A stretch of DNA of 42,079 nucleotides. Origin: Bradyrhizobium lablabi. GTDB taxonomy: Bacteria; Pseudomonadota; Alphaproteobacteria; Rhizobiales; Xanthobacteraceae. Below the pieces are notes generated by a model that was given only the letters and a program-made list of their open reading frames with translations, ran no database searches and was not told where the DNA came from. Shown one piece after another: positions 15,434-22,970 of the stretch. The position numbers and the translations under genes were made by a program. The stretch covers positions 110,855 to 152,933 of the forward strand of contig NZ_LLYB01000094.1 in assembly GCF_001440475.1 (NCBI RefSeq). Reading direction: 5' to 3'. Position 1 is the stretch's first letter. Every line of letters starts with the position of its first letter.

Positions 15434-15925
15434 ATGCGCGCCTTGATCCTAGCATTGTGCATCCTAGCGATCGTCGACAGCGCGCACTTTGCCAAGGCTG
15501 GTCTGAGCAGCACGCCTCGCGAAACATTGGCACCCGCCGAAACGGCAATCGCTACCGATGAAGCGACTCAGGAGGCCGAGGAACAGATCGGCCTCACCAA
15601 GGCAAAGCGTCGTGGAGTGCAACGTGGGCTAACCAAGCTCGGGTTCAAGACCAAGGTCAATGGGAAGTTCGACGAATCGACTCGCGCCGTCATCGCACGC
15701 TGGCAGGAGGAGCACGGCTACCCTACGACTGGCTTCCTCAACGCTGAACAGCACAAGGTACTAACGGACGCTGCGGCGGAGGCTGGCAAATCTGGCCATC
15801 GAGACCGTCGTCGCGCTGGGGGCCGTGCTCGCTATTCGCGTGGTGTCGGCGGTCCAATCGGTGCGATCGGCGGCGCGGTGCACGGCGTTGTGGGGGGTGT
15901 GGTGGGCGGACTATTCCGCAGGTGA
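15434..15925 (+). CDS. Exported peptidoglycan-binding-domain protein with glycine-rich tail
   Basis: 163 residues from ATG 15434 (GAAGGAAAGG upstream). The signal peptide is MRALILALCILAIVDSAHFAKA. Residues ~55-110 form a peptidoglycan-binding-1 domain: RRGVQRGLTKLGFKTKVNGK, then FDESTRAVIARWQEEHGYP and TGFLNAEQ. This is the typical GxxDxxTRxAIxxFQ pattern. A basic segment follows (HRDRRRAGGRARYSRG). The C-terminus is glycine-zipper-like (GGPIGAIGGAVHGVVGGVVG). The domain anchors proteins to murein, and the tail could insert into a membrane or oligomerise. Third-position GC is lower than in neighbouring genes. No enzymatic domain is attached. Confidence 0.8.
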   Translation: MRALILALCILAIVDSAHFAKAGLSSTPRETLAPAETAIATDEATQEAEEQIGLTKAKRRGVQRGLTKLGFKTKVNGKFDESTRAVIARWQEEHGYPTTGFLNAEQHKVLTDAAAEAGKSGHRDRRRAGGRARYSRGVGGPIGAIGGAVHGVVGGVVGGLFRR

Positions 15926-16497
15926 CTCGTCCAACCTCAAGGCAGTTAGTAACACGCCTACGTAGCTTGGCACTTTGTAGGACGGCTGACGATTGACTCG
16001 CCAAGGGCAAACTCAGGGCATGCGCGTGGTTGTGGGGCCGGAGGGTGATGTCGGAGACGGGGTCACTAGCGGAAATCCAGACCTCTCCTGCTGTGTGTCT
16101 GCTCTCATCCGGAAAGCGAACAGCACGGCGAGGGACATCATCACATCATTGGGTTGATGCCGCGCGGCAATTTTAGAAACTGAAATTTGCTCTCGGCCCC
16201 TAACGCAAATTTGGGGCTCTTGGGCGCCGCTAGGCGTTCAACATGAAAACGCGCGACGGCGAGATCCCTCCGGCTTCATCCGCCGCGCGCTGGCTTGATC
16301 ACTGTGAGGTGGATGATGCCACGCGCCTCGCGCGTGATCTCGATACCAGTGTCCCGGACGCGCACGCTATCCCAGCCCCGCGCGAACTGCCGAAAAACCC
16401 AATTCCTGGCTCGGTGTTCCCAAGTTATTCGCCAGCCGTTTTCCGGGAACAAGTGTCGGGGAAGCAGCCGGCTAAATCATTGATTTTAATTGGAAGA
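15926..16497. other. 572-bp stretch without a convincing gene
   Basis: Base composition is less GC-rich than its surroundings. No RNA or repeat was recognised. A 60-codon open stretch on the minus strand ends with a stop at 16276-16278 (its end reads GIEITREARGIIHLTVIKPA). It could be a gene remnant, but it has no clear start. A plus-strand open frame at 16243-16527 runs into the tRNA and is rejected. The position next to a tRNA gene makes old insertion or deletion plausible, yet no attachment-site duplication was seen. Confidence 0.4.
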
Positions 16498-16572
16498 TGG
16501 TGGGCACGACAGGGATCGAACCTGTGACCCCTACCATGTCAAGGTAGTGCTCTCCCGCTGAGCTACGTGCCC
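16498..16572 (-). tRNA. tRNA-Val (anticodon GAC)
   Basis: Read on the minus strand it begins GGGCACGTAGCTCAG and ends GTTCGATCCCTGTCGTGCCC followed by ACCA, so the CCA end is encoded. The acceptor stem pairs 16566-16572 with 16502-16508 (7 bp). The anticodon stem CTACC/GGTAG closes the loop TTGACAT, giving anticodon GAC, which reads valine GUC and GUU. The T-arm TTCGATCC is canonical. A flanking cpdR gene lies downstream of its 5' side. Confidence 0.97.
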
Positions 16573-16709
16573 TAGAATGGAACGACCAGTCGTCATCCCG
16601 CTCCAGCTTTATTCGTATTGGGTGGGGTCCGTATATCGGCTCCAAAGCGCCCCCGCAAGGACGCTTGGAAGTAATTTCTGAGGTGATTTCGCGCGAAATG
16701 GTCGCCGAA

Positions 16710-17069
16710 TCAGGCCGCCAGCATCTTGTTCACTTCGCTGACCAATTCGCGGAGGTGAACCGGCTTGGCCAGCACCTTGGCGTTCTTGGGCGCCTCCGAA
16801 TCGGAATTGAGCGCCACGGCCGCAAAGCCGGTGATGAACATGATCTTGATGTCGGGGTCGAGTTCCGAGGCGCGGCGCGCCAGCTCGATGCCGTCCATTT
16901 CCGGCATCACGATATCGGTCAGCAGCATCTCGAACGGCTCCTCGCGCAGCCGCTGATAGGCCGACATGCCGTTATCGTGGGGCGAGACCTGAAACCCGGC
17001 GTTTTCGAGCGCCTTGACCAGAAAGCGGCGCATGTCGTTGTCGTCTTCGGCAAGGAGGATCTTGTGCAT
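16710..17069 (-). CDS. cpdR: CpdR-like single-domain response regulator
   Basis: 119 residues, a lone receiver domain. The acidic pair is Asp9/Asp10 (LLAEDDND), the phosphoacceptor Asp52 (LLTDIVMPEMDG), and the conserved Lys102 (LAKPVH). The stretch LLTDIVMPEMDGIELARRAS and the FITGFAAV block match Caulobacter CpdR almost word for word. From family knowledge, unphosphorylated CpdR directs ClpXP to the cell pole for CtrA and other substrate proteolysis, while phosphorylation by the CckA-ChpT relay turns it off. The position near hutG-like and hisN genes and a tRNA-Val matches rhizobial cpdR neighbourhoods as I remember them. GGAGG lies upstream of the ATG, though 25 bases away. Confidence 0.93.
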   Translation of the reverse strand: MHKILLAEDDNDMRRFLVKALENAGFQVSPHDNGMSAYQRLREEPFEMLLTDIVMPEMDGIELARRASELDPDIKIMFITGFAAVALNSDSEAPKNAKVLAKPVHLRELVSEVNKMLAA

Positions 17070-17400
17070 GGCGGTCAGTCGTCGAACCCGGCTTGGAGGA
17101 TCATTCCGCTCACTAAGCCTGACAGAGGGTAAATTTCGGGTGAAAGGTAACGGCTTCTTGGCGGTGGCAGGCAGCTCAATTTTCGATTAGCAGCGCGCAT
17201 CAGGATCGATCAAGGCGGCGCTTTTCGGGCATTTGCGACACCTTCTGAGAGCATGACGGCTTTTTTCGCTTGGCAGAATGATTACGATTACGGACAATGC
17301 ATCCTTACAAAACCAAAACCCTGCCCTTCACCGGCAGAATCGGTCGCCTCATCGACCGCTGCGGAAGGGAATGCGGACATGCAAGGGACGGCGCCCGACG
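17070..17400. promoter_or_regulatory. Divergent intergenic region cpdR / hutG
   Basis: 331 bp between the two start codons. It must hold both promoters. Two GGTAA(A/C) motifs 18 bp apart (near 17138 and 17156) are visible, but no confident sigma-70 or CtrA site could be assigned. If hutG starts further upstream (17278 or 17371) the region is shorter. Confidence 0.5.
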
Positions 17401-18288
17401 ATGACCCAGTTTGATGGCGAACTGTCGCCTCCGTTCGAGATCGTGGAGCCGGCGAGCTGGCGGGCGCCGATCATCTTCAACTCCCCCCATTCCGGCTCGG
17501 TCTATCCCCCGGCATTCCTCAACGCCTCCCGGATCGACCTTGCGGCGCTCCGCCGCTCCGAGGATTCGTTCATGGACGAATTGATCGGCGGCCTCTGCGA
17601 GCAGGGTTTTCCGACCGTGCGGGTCAATTTCCCCCGCTCCTATGTCGATGTGAACCGCGAGCCCTATGAGCTCGATCCGCGGATGTTCACCGGGCGCCTG
17701 CCGAGCTTCGCCAACACCCGCTCGATGCGGGTCGCCGGCGGTCTCGGTACCATTCCGCGCGTGGTCGGCGACGGACAGGAAATCTATCGCGAGCGGCTTT
17801 CGGTCGACGAGGCGCTGGGGCGGATCGAAGCGCTCTACAAGCCCTATCATCGCGCGCTGCGGCGGCTGATCAACAAGGCCCATCAGGCGTTCGGCACCGT
17901 GATCCTGGTCGACTGCCATTCGATGCCGTCGGTCGGCGTATCCAGAGACGAGCCGCGGCGGCCCGACATCGTGATCGGCGACCGCTACGGCACCAGTTGC
18001 GCCAGCCTCCTGCCCGAAATCGTCGAGCAGATCATGAGCGGTCGCGGCTATTCGATCGGCCGCAACAAGCCCTATGCCGGCGGCTTCATCACCGAGCATT
18101 ACGGCAACCCGGCCAGCGGCCTGCACACCGTGCAGCTCGAGCTCAACCGCGCGATCTACATGGACGAGCGCCGCCGCGAGCGCAGCCCGCGCTTTGCCCA
18201 GGTGGCCGCCGATTTTTCCGCGCTGGCCGACGCGCTGGCGCAGGTGCCGCTCGGCGATCTCGGGCCATTCCAGGCGGCGGCGGAGTAG
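17401..18288 (+). CDS. hutG: N-formylglutamate amidohydrolase
   Basis: 295 residues from ATG 17401; in-frame starts at 17278 and 17371 exist, but the extension is basic, low-complexity and unlike the family. Family landmarks are IFNSPHSGSVYPP (metal-binding His), FPRSYVDVNREPYELDPRMF, VILVDCHSMPS (second zinc site), and a distal GGFITEHYGNP with HTVQLELNRAIYMDE. These identify the FGase/HutG fold, a zinc hydrolase that converts N-formyl-L-glutamate to formate and glutamate at the end of one histidine degradation route. No other hut genes are present, so in this setting it may serve general N-formyl amino acid turnover. Confidence 0.92.
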   Translation: MTQFDGELSPPFEIVEPASWRAPIIFNSPHSGSVYPPAFLNASRIDLAALRRSEDSFMDELIGGLCEQGFPTVRVNFPRSYVDVNREPYELDPRMFTGRLPSFANTRSMRVAGGLGTIPRVVGDGQEIYRERLSVDEALGRIEALYKPYHRALRRLINKAHQAFGTVILVDCHSMPSVGVSRDEPRRPDIVIGDRYGTSCASLLPEIVEQIMSGRGYSIGRNKPYAGGFITEHYGNPASGLHTVQLELNRAIYMDERRRERSPRFAQVAADFSALADALAQVPLGDLGPFQAAAE

Positions 18289-18341
18289 AGGCTTATCTTC
18301 GCCGCGATGATCCGGGATCTCGATATGTCGGACCCCGAAAG

Positions 18342-18429
18342 AAAAAAGGGCCGCTTGAATGAACAAGCGGCCCAAGTCTAGGGAGGAAACGCCCAAGGAG
18401 GGCAGCGATAGCGCGAGGCGCTACCGCAC
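18342..18429 (-). ncRNA. mmgR: mmgR/suhB-family small RNA (alpha-r8 type)
   Basis: About 88 nt on the minus strand. Order from the 5' end: a hairpin GGTAGCGC-CTC-GCGCTATC; a small hairpin GCCC-TCCTT-GGGC; an unpaired pyrimidine stretch TTTCCTCCC; then a strong terminator GGGCCGCTTG-TTCATT-CAAGCGGCCC followed by TTTTTT. CU-rich loops like CCUCC/CCUCCC pair with Shine-Dalgarno sequences. The layout and the site just upstream of an inositol monophosphatase-family gene match the mmgR/suhB RNA of rhizobia, an Hfq-dependent sRNA limiting polyhydroxybutyrate granules in Sinorhizobium. The family assignment is from memory of structure. The terminator's T-run faces the minus strand, so it cannot belong to hutG. 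Confidence 0.85.
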
Positions 18430-18435
18430 CGCAAC

Positions 18436-18464
18436 AATATGCGACCGCGCTGCACAAAAGGCAA
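18436..18464 (-). promoter_or_regulatory. Sigma-70-type promoter of the small RNA
   Basis: On the minus strand TTGCCT (18464-18459) and CATATT (18441-18436) are separated by exactly 17 bp. Transcription would start about 7 bp later, near 18429, matching the first hairpin of the small RNA. The region between here and the hisN start at 18790 holds no further feature that I can assign. Confidence 0.75.
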
Positions 18465-18789
18465 GAGTTTTCGGATCTCTTCCGGTGCAAGCCGGGTCCA
18501 GTCTGGCGAATCGGCAACACTGACGGATCCGAAAATTACTACAGTAATATCAAATACTTACGAGTGAAGCGCGGCGAGTTCCGTGTTCACTGCAGTGCTG
18601 GTATGCCAAACTCGCAACTTTGTGATGGCCGGGCTAACCAAAAATCCACGCCTAAACGAAGCTAGTTCGAAAGCCGATTCGAAAGCCGGCCCCGAAAGAC
18701 CGGTGGGAATAACGCCGCGTTGGTCGTGCGCCGCCGCCCGGATTGGGATAGGCAATAGGCCGACATTTCTATTGCGGTAAGGGACAGCC

Positions 18790-19569
18790 GTGACGGTCAT
18801 CGATTTCACAGCGTTTATCGGGCGCCTTGCCACGGCTTCGGGCGAGACCATCCTGCCGTTCTTCCGGACCTCGCTCTCGATCGACAACAAGAGCGCAAGC
18901 GATTTCGACCCGGTCACCGAGGCCGACCGCGCGGCCGAAGCGGTGATGCGCCGCCTGATCAAGGCGAATTTTCCCCAGCACGGCATCGTCGGCGAGGAGT
19001 TCGGCAACGAGCGCGAGGACGCCGACTATGTCTGGGTGCTCGATCCGATCGACGGCACCAAATCCTTCATTGCGGGATTTCCGATCTGGGGCACGCTGAT
19101 CGCGCTGCTGCACAAGGGCACGCCGGTGTTCGGCATGATGCACCAGCCCTATATCGGCGAGCGCTTTTCCGGCGACAGCGGCTCGGCACATTATTCCGGG
19201 CCATCGGGCGAGCGGCGGCTGACCACGCGACGCTGCGCGACGCTGAAGGAAGCCACTTCTTTCACCACCAGTCCGCTTTTGATGAACGCCGCCGACCGCG
19301 AGATCTTCAGCCGGGTCGAAAATGCGGTGAGGCTGTCGCGCTATGGCGGCGACTGCTATTCCTACTGCATGCTGGCGGCCGGCCATCTCGACCTCGTGGT
19401 CGAGACCGAGCTCAAGCCCTACGACATCGCGGCCCTGATCCCGATCGTCACCGGCGCCGGTGGCATCGTCACCAACTGGGAAGGCAAGCCCGCCCAGAGC
19501 GGCGGCCGCATCGTCGCCGCTGGCGACGCCCGCGTGCATGAGGCCACGCTGAAACTGCTCAACAGCTAG
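18790..19569 (+). CDS. hisN: Inositol monophosphatase-family histidinol-phosphatase
   Basis: 259 residues with GTG start at 18790 and AAGGGACA upstream. IMPase-superfamily metal sites are visible: Glu69/Glu70 (IVGEEFG), Asp85, Asp88 (LDPIDGTKSF), and the C-terminal Asp in KPYDIAALIPIV. The specific wording (SASDFDPVTEADRAAE, FPIWGTLIALL, YDIAALIPIVTGAGG) is that of HisN, the IMPase-type histidinol-phosphatase that removes phosphate from L-histidinol-phosphate in the histidine pathway. True SuhB proteins read differently, but substrate assignment by eye is not absolute. It follows the divergent sRNA and precedes the cysteine hydrolase by 22 bp, probably in one transcript. Confidence 0.88.
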   Translation: MTVIDFTAFIGRLATASGETILPFFRTSLSIDNKSASDFDPVTEADRAAEAVMRRLIKANFPQHGIVGEEFGNEREDADYVWVLDPIDGTKSFIAGFPIWGTLIALLHKGTPVFGMMHQPYIGERFSGDSGSAHYSGPSGERRLTTRRCATLKEATSFTTSPLLMNAADREIFSRVENAVRLSRYGGDCYSYCMLAAGHLDLVVETELKPYDIAALIPIVTGAGGIVTNWEGKPAQSGGRIVAAGDARVHEATLKLLNS

Positions 19570-19591
19570 GGACACAGCCGCGCAGAGCCCG

Positions 19592-20119
19592 ATGGATGCA
19601 TTGATCGTCGTCGATATGCAGGTCGGGCTCCTTAACGGTGAGCCGAAGCACGATCTGAACGGCGTCATCGAGCGAATCAACCTGCTCGCCGCAAAGGTCC
19701 GCGAACGGTCAGGCACGGTGATCTTCGTCCAGCACTGCAGCGGCACGGAAGACGATTTCGTGCCTGAAACGCCGGGCTGGGCGCTTCTGCCAGCGCTTCA
19801 TCGGACGCCGGCCGATATTGTCATTCGCAAGATCTTGAACGATCCCTTCGTCGGCACCGACCTCGCGGCGCGCCTGAAGGAAATGGCGCCCGAGCGCGTC
19901 TTTATCACGGGATGGGCAACCGATCTTTGCGTCGATGCAACCGTCCGGTCAGCCGTCTCACATCATCACAACGTCGTGGTGGTGACCGATGGCCATACCC
20001 TGAACGACCGGCCTCACCTCGACGCCGCGAGCGTCGTCCGTCACCACCACTGGGTCTGGAGCAATCTGATCACGCAGCGGTCAGTCCGGCTCGCGCGTAC
20101 GGACGAACTCCTGTTTTGA
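19592..20119 (+). CDS. Isochorismatase-like cysteine hydrolase
   Basis: 175 residues. The catalytic triad of the family is present: Asp8 (LIVVDMQVG), Lys80 (VIRKILNDPFVGTDL) and Cys113 (WATDLCVDATVRSA). Members hydrolyse amides or vinyl ethers (isochorismatase, nicotinamidase, N-carbamoylsarcosine amidase); the substrate here is unknown. The His-rich stretch (SHHHNVVVVTDGH, later VVRHHHWVW) is typical of this branch. The gene begins 22 bp after hisN, so co-transcription is likely, though a link to histidine synthesis is not obvious. The next gene begins 102 bp later. Confidence 0.9.
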   Translation: MDALIVVDMQVGLLNGEPKHDLNGVIERINLLAAKVRERSGTVIFVQHCSGTEDDFVPETPGWALLPALHRTPADIVIRKILNDPFVGTDLAARLKEMAPERVFITGWATDLCVDATVRSAVSHHHNVVVVTDGHTLNDRPHLDAASVVRHHHWVWSNLITQRSVRLARTDELLF

Positions 20120-20221
20120 AGCGGCTTGCGCCCGCTGCAACCGACAGGACCTTGCATCGCGCGATTCATTGCGTACGATGCCAGCCAACGCGCACGACAG
20201 ATGCGCCATCGGGGAGCATTT

Positions 20222-21202
20222 ATGAGATTGCCGGGCAAGCTGTTTGCTGGACTGACGCTGCTATTGTCGCTTGTATTGATGCCAGTCTTGGCCTCGGCGC
20301 AGGATTTCCCCGCAAAACCGATCAAGCTGATCGTGCCGTTCCCGGCCGGCGGCCCCAACGACATCATCGCGCGCGTGATCGGCCAGCGCATGTCCGAAAT
20401 TGCAAAACAGCCGGTGCTGATCGACAACCGCGGCGGCCAGGGCGGCGTGCTCGGCACCGACGCGGTCGCGAAAGCCCCGCCCGACGGCTACACCATCGCC
20501 ATCTCGAGCGCGGGCGCGCTGGCCATCAGCCCGAGCATGGAAAAGGTCGCCTACGACACGCTGAAGGATTTTGCGCCGGTGACGCTGGTCGCTACCGTGC
20601 CGGAGATGCTGGTGGTCGCGACCAACGTCCCCGCCAAGGACATGAAAGAACTGATCGCACTCGCCAAGGCGGAGCCGGGCAAACTGAATTTCGCCTCTTC
20701 CGGTCCCGGTAGCCTGCCGCATCTGGCGGGCGAATTGTTCAAGCTGACGGCCAATATCGACATCGTGCACGTGCCCTACCGCGGCGCCGCGCCGGCGGTG
20801 AACGACCTGCTGGGACAGCAGGTGCAGATGACCTTTCTCGACCTGCCGGTGCTGCTGCCGCAGGTCAAGGCCGGCGCCTTGCGGCCGATCGCGGTCGGCG
20901 CGCCCGAGCGGGCGCCGACGGCGCCGGAGGTACCGACCACCGCCGAGGCCGGCATGCCCGGCATGATCATCGAGAACTGGTACGGCATGGTGGCGCCCGC
21001 CGCCACGCCACCGGCGATCATAGCTAGCCTGCACAAGATCACGACCGAAGCGATGGCCGACCCGACCGTGAAGGAAAAGCTCGCGGCCCAGGGCGCAACG
21101 CTGGTCGGCAACTCGCCGGAACATTTCCGAGGCTTTATCGACAGCGAAACCAAGAAGTGGACGAAGGTGATCAAGGACGCGGGAGTCGTGACGACGAAGT
21201 GA
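20222..21202 (+). CDS. Bug/TctC-type periplasmic solute-binding protein (first of tandem pair)
   Basis: 326 residues from ATG 20222 (GGGGAG upstream; earlier in-frame starts at 20126 and 20201 are rejected). The Sec signal peptide is KLFAGLTLLLSLVLMPVLAS, cut after ASA-QDFP. The mature start QDFPAKPIKLIVPFPAGGPN is the defining Bug/TctC opening, where the loop with GG and PND contacts the ligand carboxylate. Later come GKLNFASSGPGSLPHLAGEL and IDIVHVPYRGAAPAVNDLLG. Bug proteins capture carboxylates, amides or aromatic acids. No TctA/TctB membrane genes accompany it, common for these orphans. It is followed by a close paralogue. Confidence 0.93.
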   Translation: MRLPGKLFAGLTLLLSLVLMPVLASAQDFPAKPIKLIVPFPAGGPNDIIARVIGQRMSEIAKQPVLIDNRGGQGGVLGTDAVAKAPPDGYTIAISSAGALAISPSMEKVAYDTLKDFAPVTLVATVPEMLVVATNVPAKDMKELIALAKAEPGKLNFASSGPGSLPHLAGELFKLTANIDIVHVPYRGAAPAVNDLLGQQVQMTFLDLPVLLPQVKAGALRPIAVGAPERAPTAPEVPTTAEAGMPGMIIENWYGMVAPAATPPAIIASLHKITTEAMADPTVKEKLAAQGATLVGNSPEHFRGFIDSETKKWTKVIKDAGVVTTK

Positions 21203-21318
21203 GCACTACGACACGGACAACGCATCCCTGACGATGGCTGCACTGAAGACTGAATAGCCGGAACATCTGGCACGAAACGTCGTGCCGGCCCGGCCACGAC
21301 AAGTGACCGGAGGCTTCC

Positions 21319-22284
21319 ATGAAGACTCTTCGCGTGCTTCTCACCGTTGTGTCCGTGCTGCTGCCGGCCGCAGCGGCCGCGCAGGATTTCCCCGCAAAAC
21401 CGATCAAGCTGATCGTGCCGTTCCCGCCCGGCGGGCCCAACGACATCATCGCGCGCGTGGTCGGCCAGCGCATGTCGGAGATCGCAAAACAGCCGGTGGT
21501 GATCGACAATCGCGGCGGCCAGGCCGGCGTGCTCGGCACCGATGCGATCGCCAAGGCCGCCCCCGATGGCTACACGATCGGTATCGTGAGCGCGAGCGCG
21601 CTGGTCATCAACCCGACGATGGAAAAGGTGCCGTACGACGTGGCGAAAGATTTCGCACCCGTCACGCTGGTGACGACGGTGCCGGAAATGCTTGTCGTCG
21701 CCAGCAACGTGCCCGCCGGCGACATGAAGGAGCTGATTGCGCTCGCCAAGGCACAGCCCGGGAAACTCAATTTCGCATCCGCCGGCGTCGGTGGCATGCC
21801 GCATCTTGCCGGCGAACTGCTCAAGCTGACGGCCAGCATCGACATCGTGCATGTGCCCTACCGGGGCGCCGCACCCGCCATCAACGATCTGCTCGGCCAG
21901 CAGGTGCAGATGGCGTTCCTCGATCTGCCGGTGCTGTTGCCGCATATCAAGGCCGGCACCCTGCGCCCGATTGCGCTCGGCGCGCCAAAACGCGCCCCCA
22001 CCTCGCCCGACGTGCCGACCACCGCGGAGGTCGGCATGCCCGATCTCCTGATCGAAAACTGGTACGGCATGATCGCGCCGGCCGGAACGCCTGAGGCGAT
22101 CGTCAACACCCTGAACCGCCTCGCCAACGAGGCGATGAACGATCCGCAGGTGAGACAGAAACTTGCCGATCAGGGCCTGACGGTCGCCGGCGACACATCG
22201 GGGCATTTCCGCGACTACATCGGAAGCGAGACCAAAAAATGGGCGCGCGTCATCAAGGCCGCCAACCTTGCTTCGGCCAAGTAA
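21319..22284 (+). CDS. Bug/TctC-type periplasmic solute-binding protein (second of tandem pair)
   Basis: 321 residues. The signal peptide is MKTLRVLLTVVSVLLPAAAA, cut near AAA-QDFP. From there it matches the previous protein nearly residue for residue over the first ~80 positions (PAKPIKLIVPFPPGGPN, then IIARVVGQRMSEIAKQPVVI) and clearly over the whole length, so the two arose by tandem duplication. Differences collect in the C-terminal third, where ligand loops lie (for example the last ~40 residues), consistent with altered specificity; that is inference. CGGAGG precedes the ATG. No transporter membrane component is adjacent. It converges with the GST gene, with stops 17 bp apart. Confidence 0.93.
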   Translation: MKTLRVLLTVVSVLLPAAAAAQDFPAKPIKLIVPFPPGGPNDIIARVVGQRMSEIAKQPVVIDNRGGQAGVLGTDAIAKAAPDGYTIGIVSASALVINPTMEKVPYDVAKDFAPVTLVTTVPEMLVVASNVPAGDMKELIALAKAQPGKLNFASAGVGGMPHLAGELLKLTASIDIVHVPYRGAAPAINDLLGQQVQMAFLDLPVLLPHIKAGTLRPIALGAPKRAPTSPDVPTTAEVGMPDLLIENWYGMIAPAGTPEAIVNTLNRLANEAMNDPQVRQKLADQGLTVAGDTSGHFRDYIGSETKKWARVIKAANLASAK

Positions 22285-22301
22285 CGGCCTCGCAAAGCGC
22301 G

Positions 22302-22952
22302 TCAAAAATCAAGCAGGCGTCCGCGCAGCTCGCCGAACGGAATCATGATGTGGGTGCGGAACGCTTCGCGTTCCTGCAAGGAACGGTACCAGCGCTCCAC
22401 ACAGGGCAGCTGCGGTCGCTCGATCTCGAGCTCGTAGTACCGGTATAGCGATGTCCCCGCGGTAATGTCGGCGAGCGACAGCGTGTCGCCGAGCAGGAAA
22501 GATCGGCCTTCCAGGAGCCGGTCCAGCTTGCCGAACTGCTTGGCGCACCGCGCGAGCGCGGCATTGATCGCCGGCCAGTTTCGCTTGTCTTCGGGCGTGC
22601 GATAGAAGCCCCAGAACACGCCGACCAGAAAATCGGGCTGCAGCGCGGTGTGCGACCAGTCCATCCAGCCGTCGACAGCGGCGCGGACAACAGGATCATC
22701 CGACCAGAAGCGTCCGTCACCGTGGCGCGCGGCGAGGTAGCGAAGGATCGCATGCGATTCCCACACCGTTGCGGCATCATCCCGGATCACGGGGATGCGG
22801 CCGTGGGGGTTCATCGCGAGGAAATCCGGCGCATCGAGCCCGCCAAACTGCCCTCCGGCATCGATATGTTGATGCGGCAGTTCGAGTTCGCCGATCAGCC
22901 ACATGACCTTCTGGACGTTGAACGAGCTGCGGCGTCCCCAGACCTTGAGCAT
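22302..22952 (-). CDS. Glutathione S-transferase family protein
   Basis: 216 residues. The N-terminal thioredoxin-like domain (1-80) shows WGRRSSFNVQKVMWLIGEL, with the likely activating Ser at 9 or 10, then the cis-Pro loop GRIPVIRDD and ESHAILRYLA, which contact glutathione. The helical C-terminal domain (about 88-216) has the conserved N-capping motif LLGDTLSLADI. It is nearest to the small theta/nu-like bacterial GSTs with Trp-rich mid-region (GVFWGFYRTP). The gene starts 18 bp after the stop of the LysR regulator on the same strand, so the two probably form one transcript. Confidence 0.92.
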   Translation of the reverse strand: MLKVWGRRSSFNVQKVMWLIGELELPHQHIDAGGQFGGLDAPDFLAMNPHGRIPVIRDDAATVWESHAILRYLAARHGDGRFWSDDPVVRAAVDGWMDWSHTALQPDFLVGVFWGFYRTPEDKRNWPAINAALARCAKQFGKLDRLLEGRSFLLGDTLSLADITAGTSLYRYYELEIERPQLPCVERWYRSLQEREAFRTHIMIPFGELRGRLLDF

Positions 22953-22970
22953 GTCAGTCTCCTTCCACCT

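Noticed and set aside
16243..16527. Plus-strand open frame running into tRNA-Val
   Set aside because: Its last residues are translated from the complement of the tRNA gene, and it has no start signal or recognised domain.
16498..16572. tRNA-Val as an integration site
   Set aside because: No second copy of the tRNA 3' end and no integrase gene were seen in the window.
18342..18373. Terminator for hutG
   Set aside because: The A-run precedes and no T-run follows the hairpin on the plus strand; the T-run is on the minus strand, so it ends the small RNA instead.
20776..22305. 509-codon open frame antisense to both binding-protein genes
   Set aside because: It spans the intergenic gap between two clear genes on the other strand and shows no domain; GC-bias shadow.
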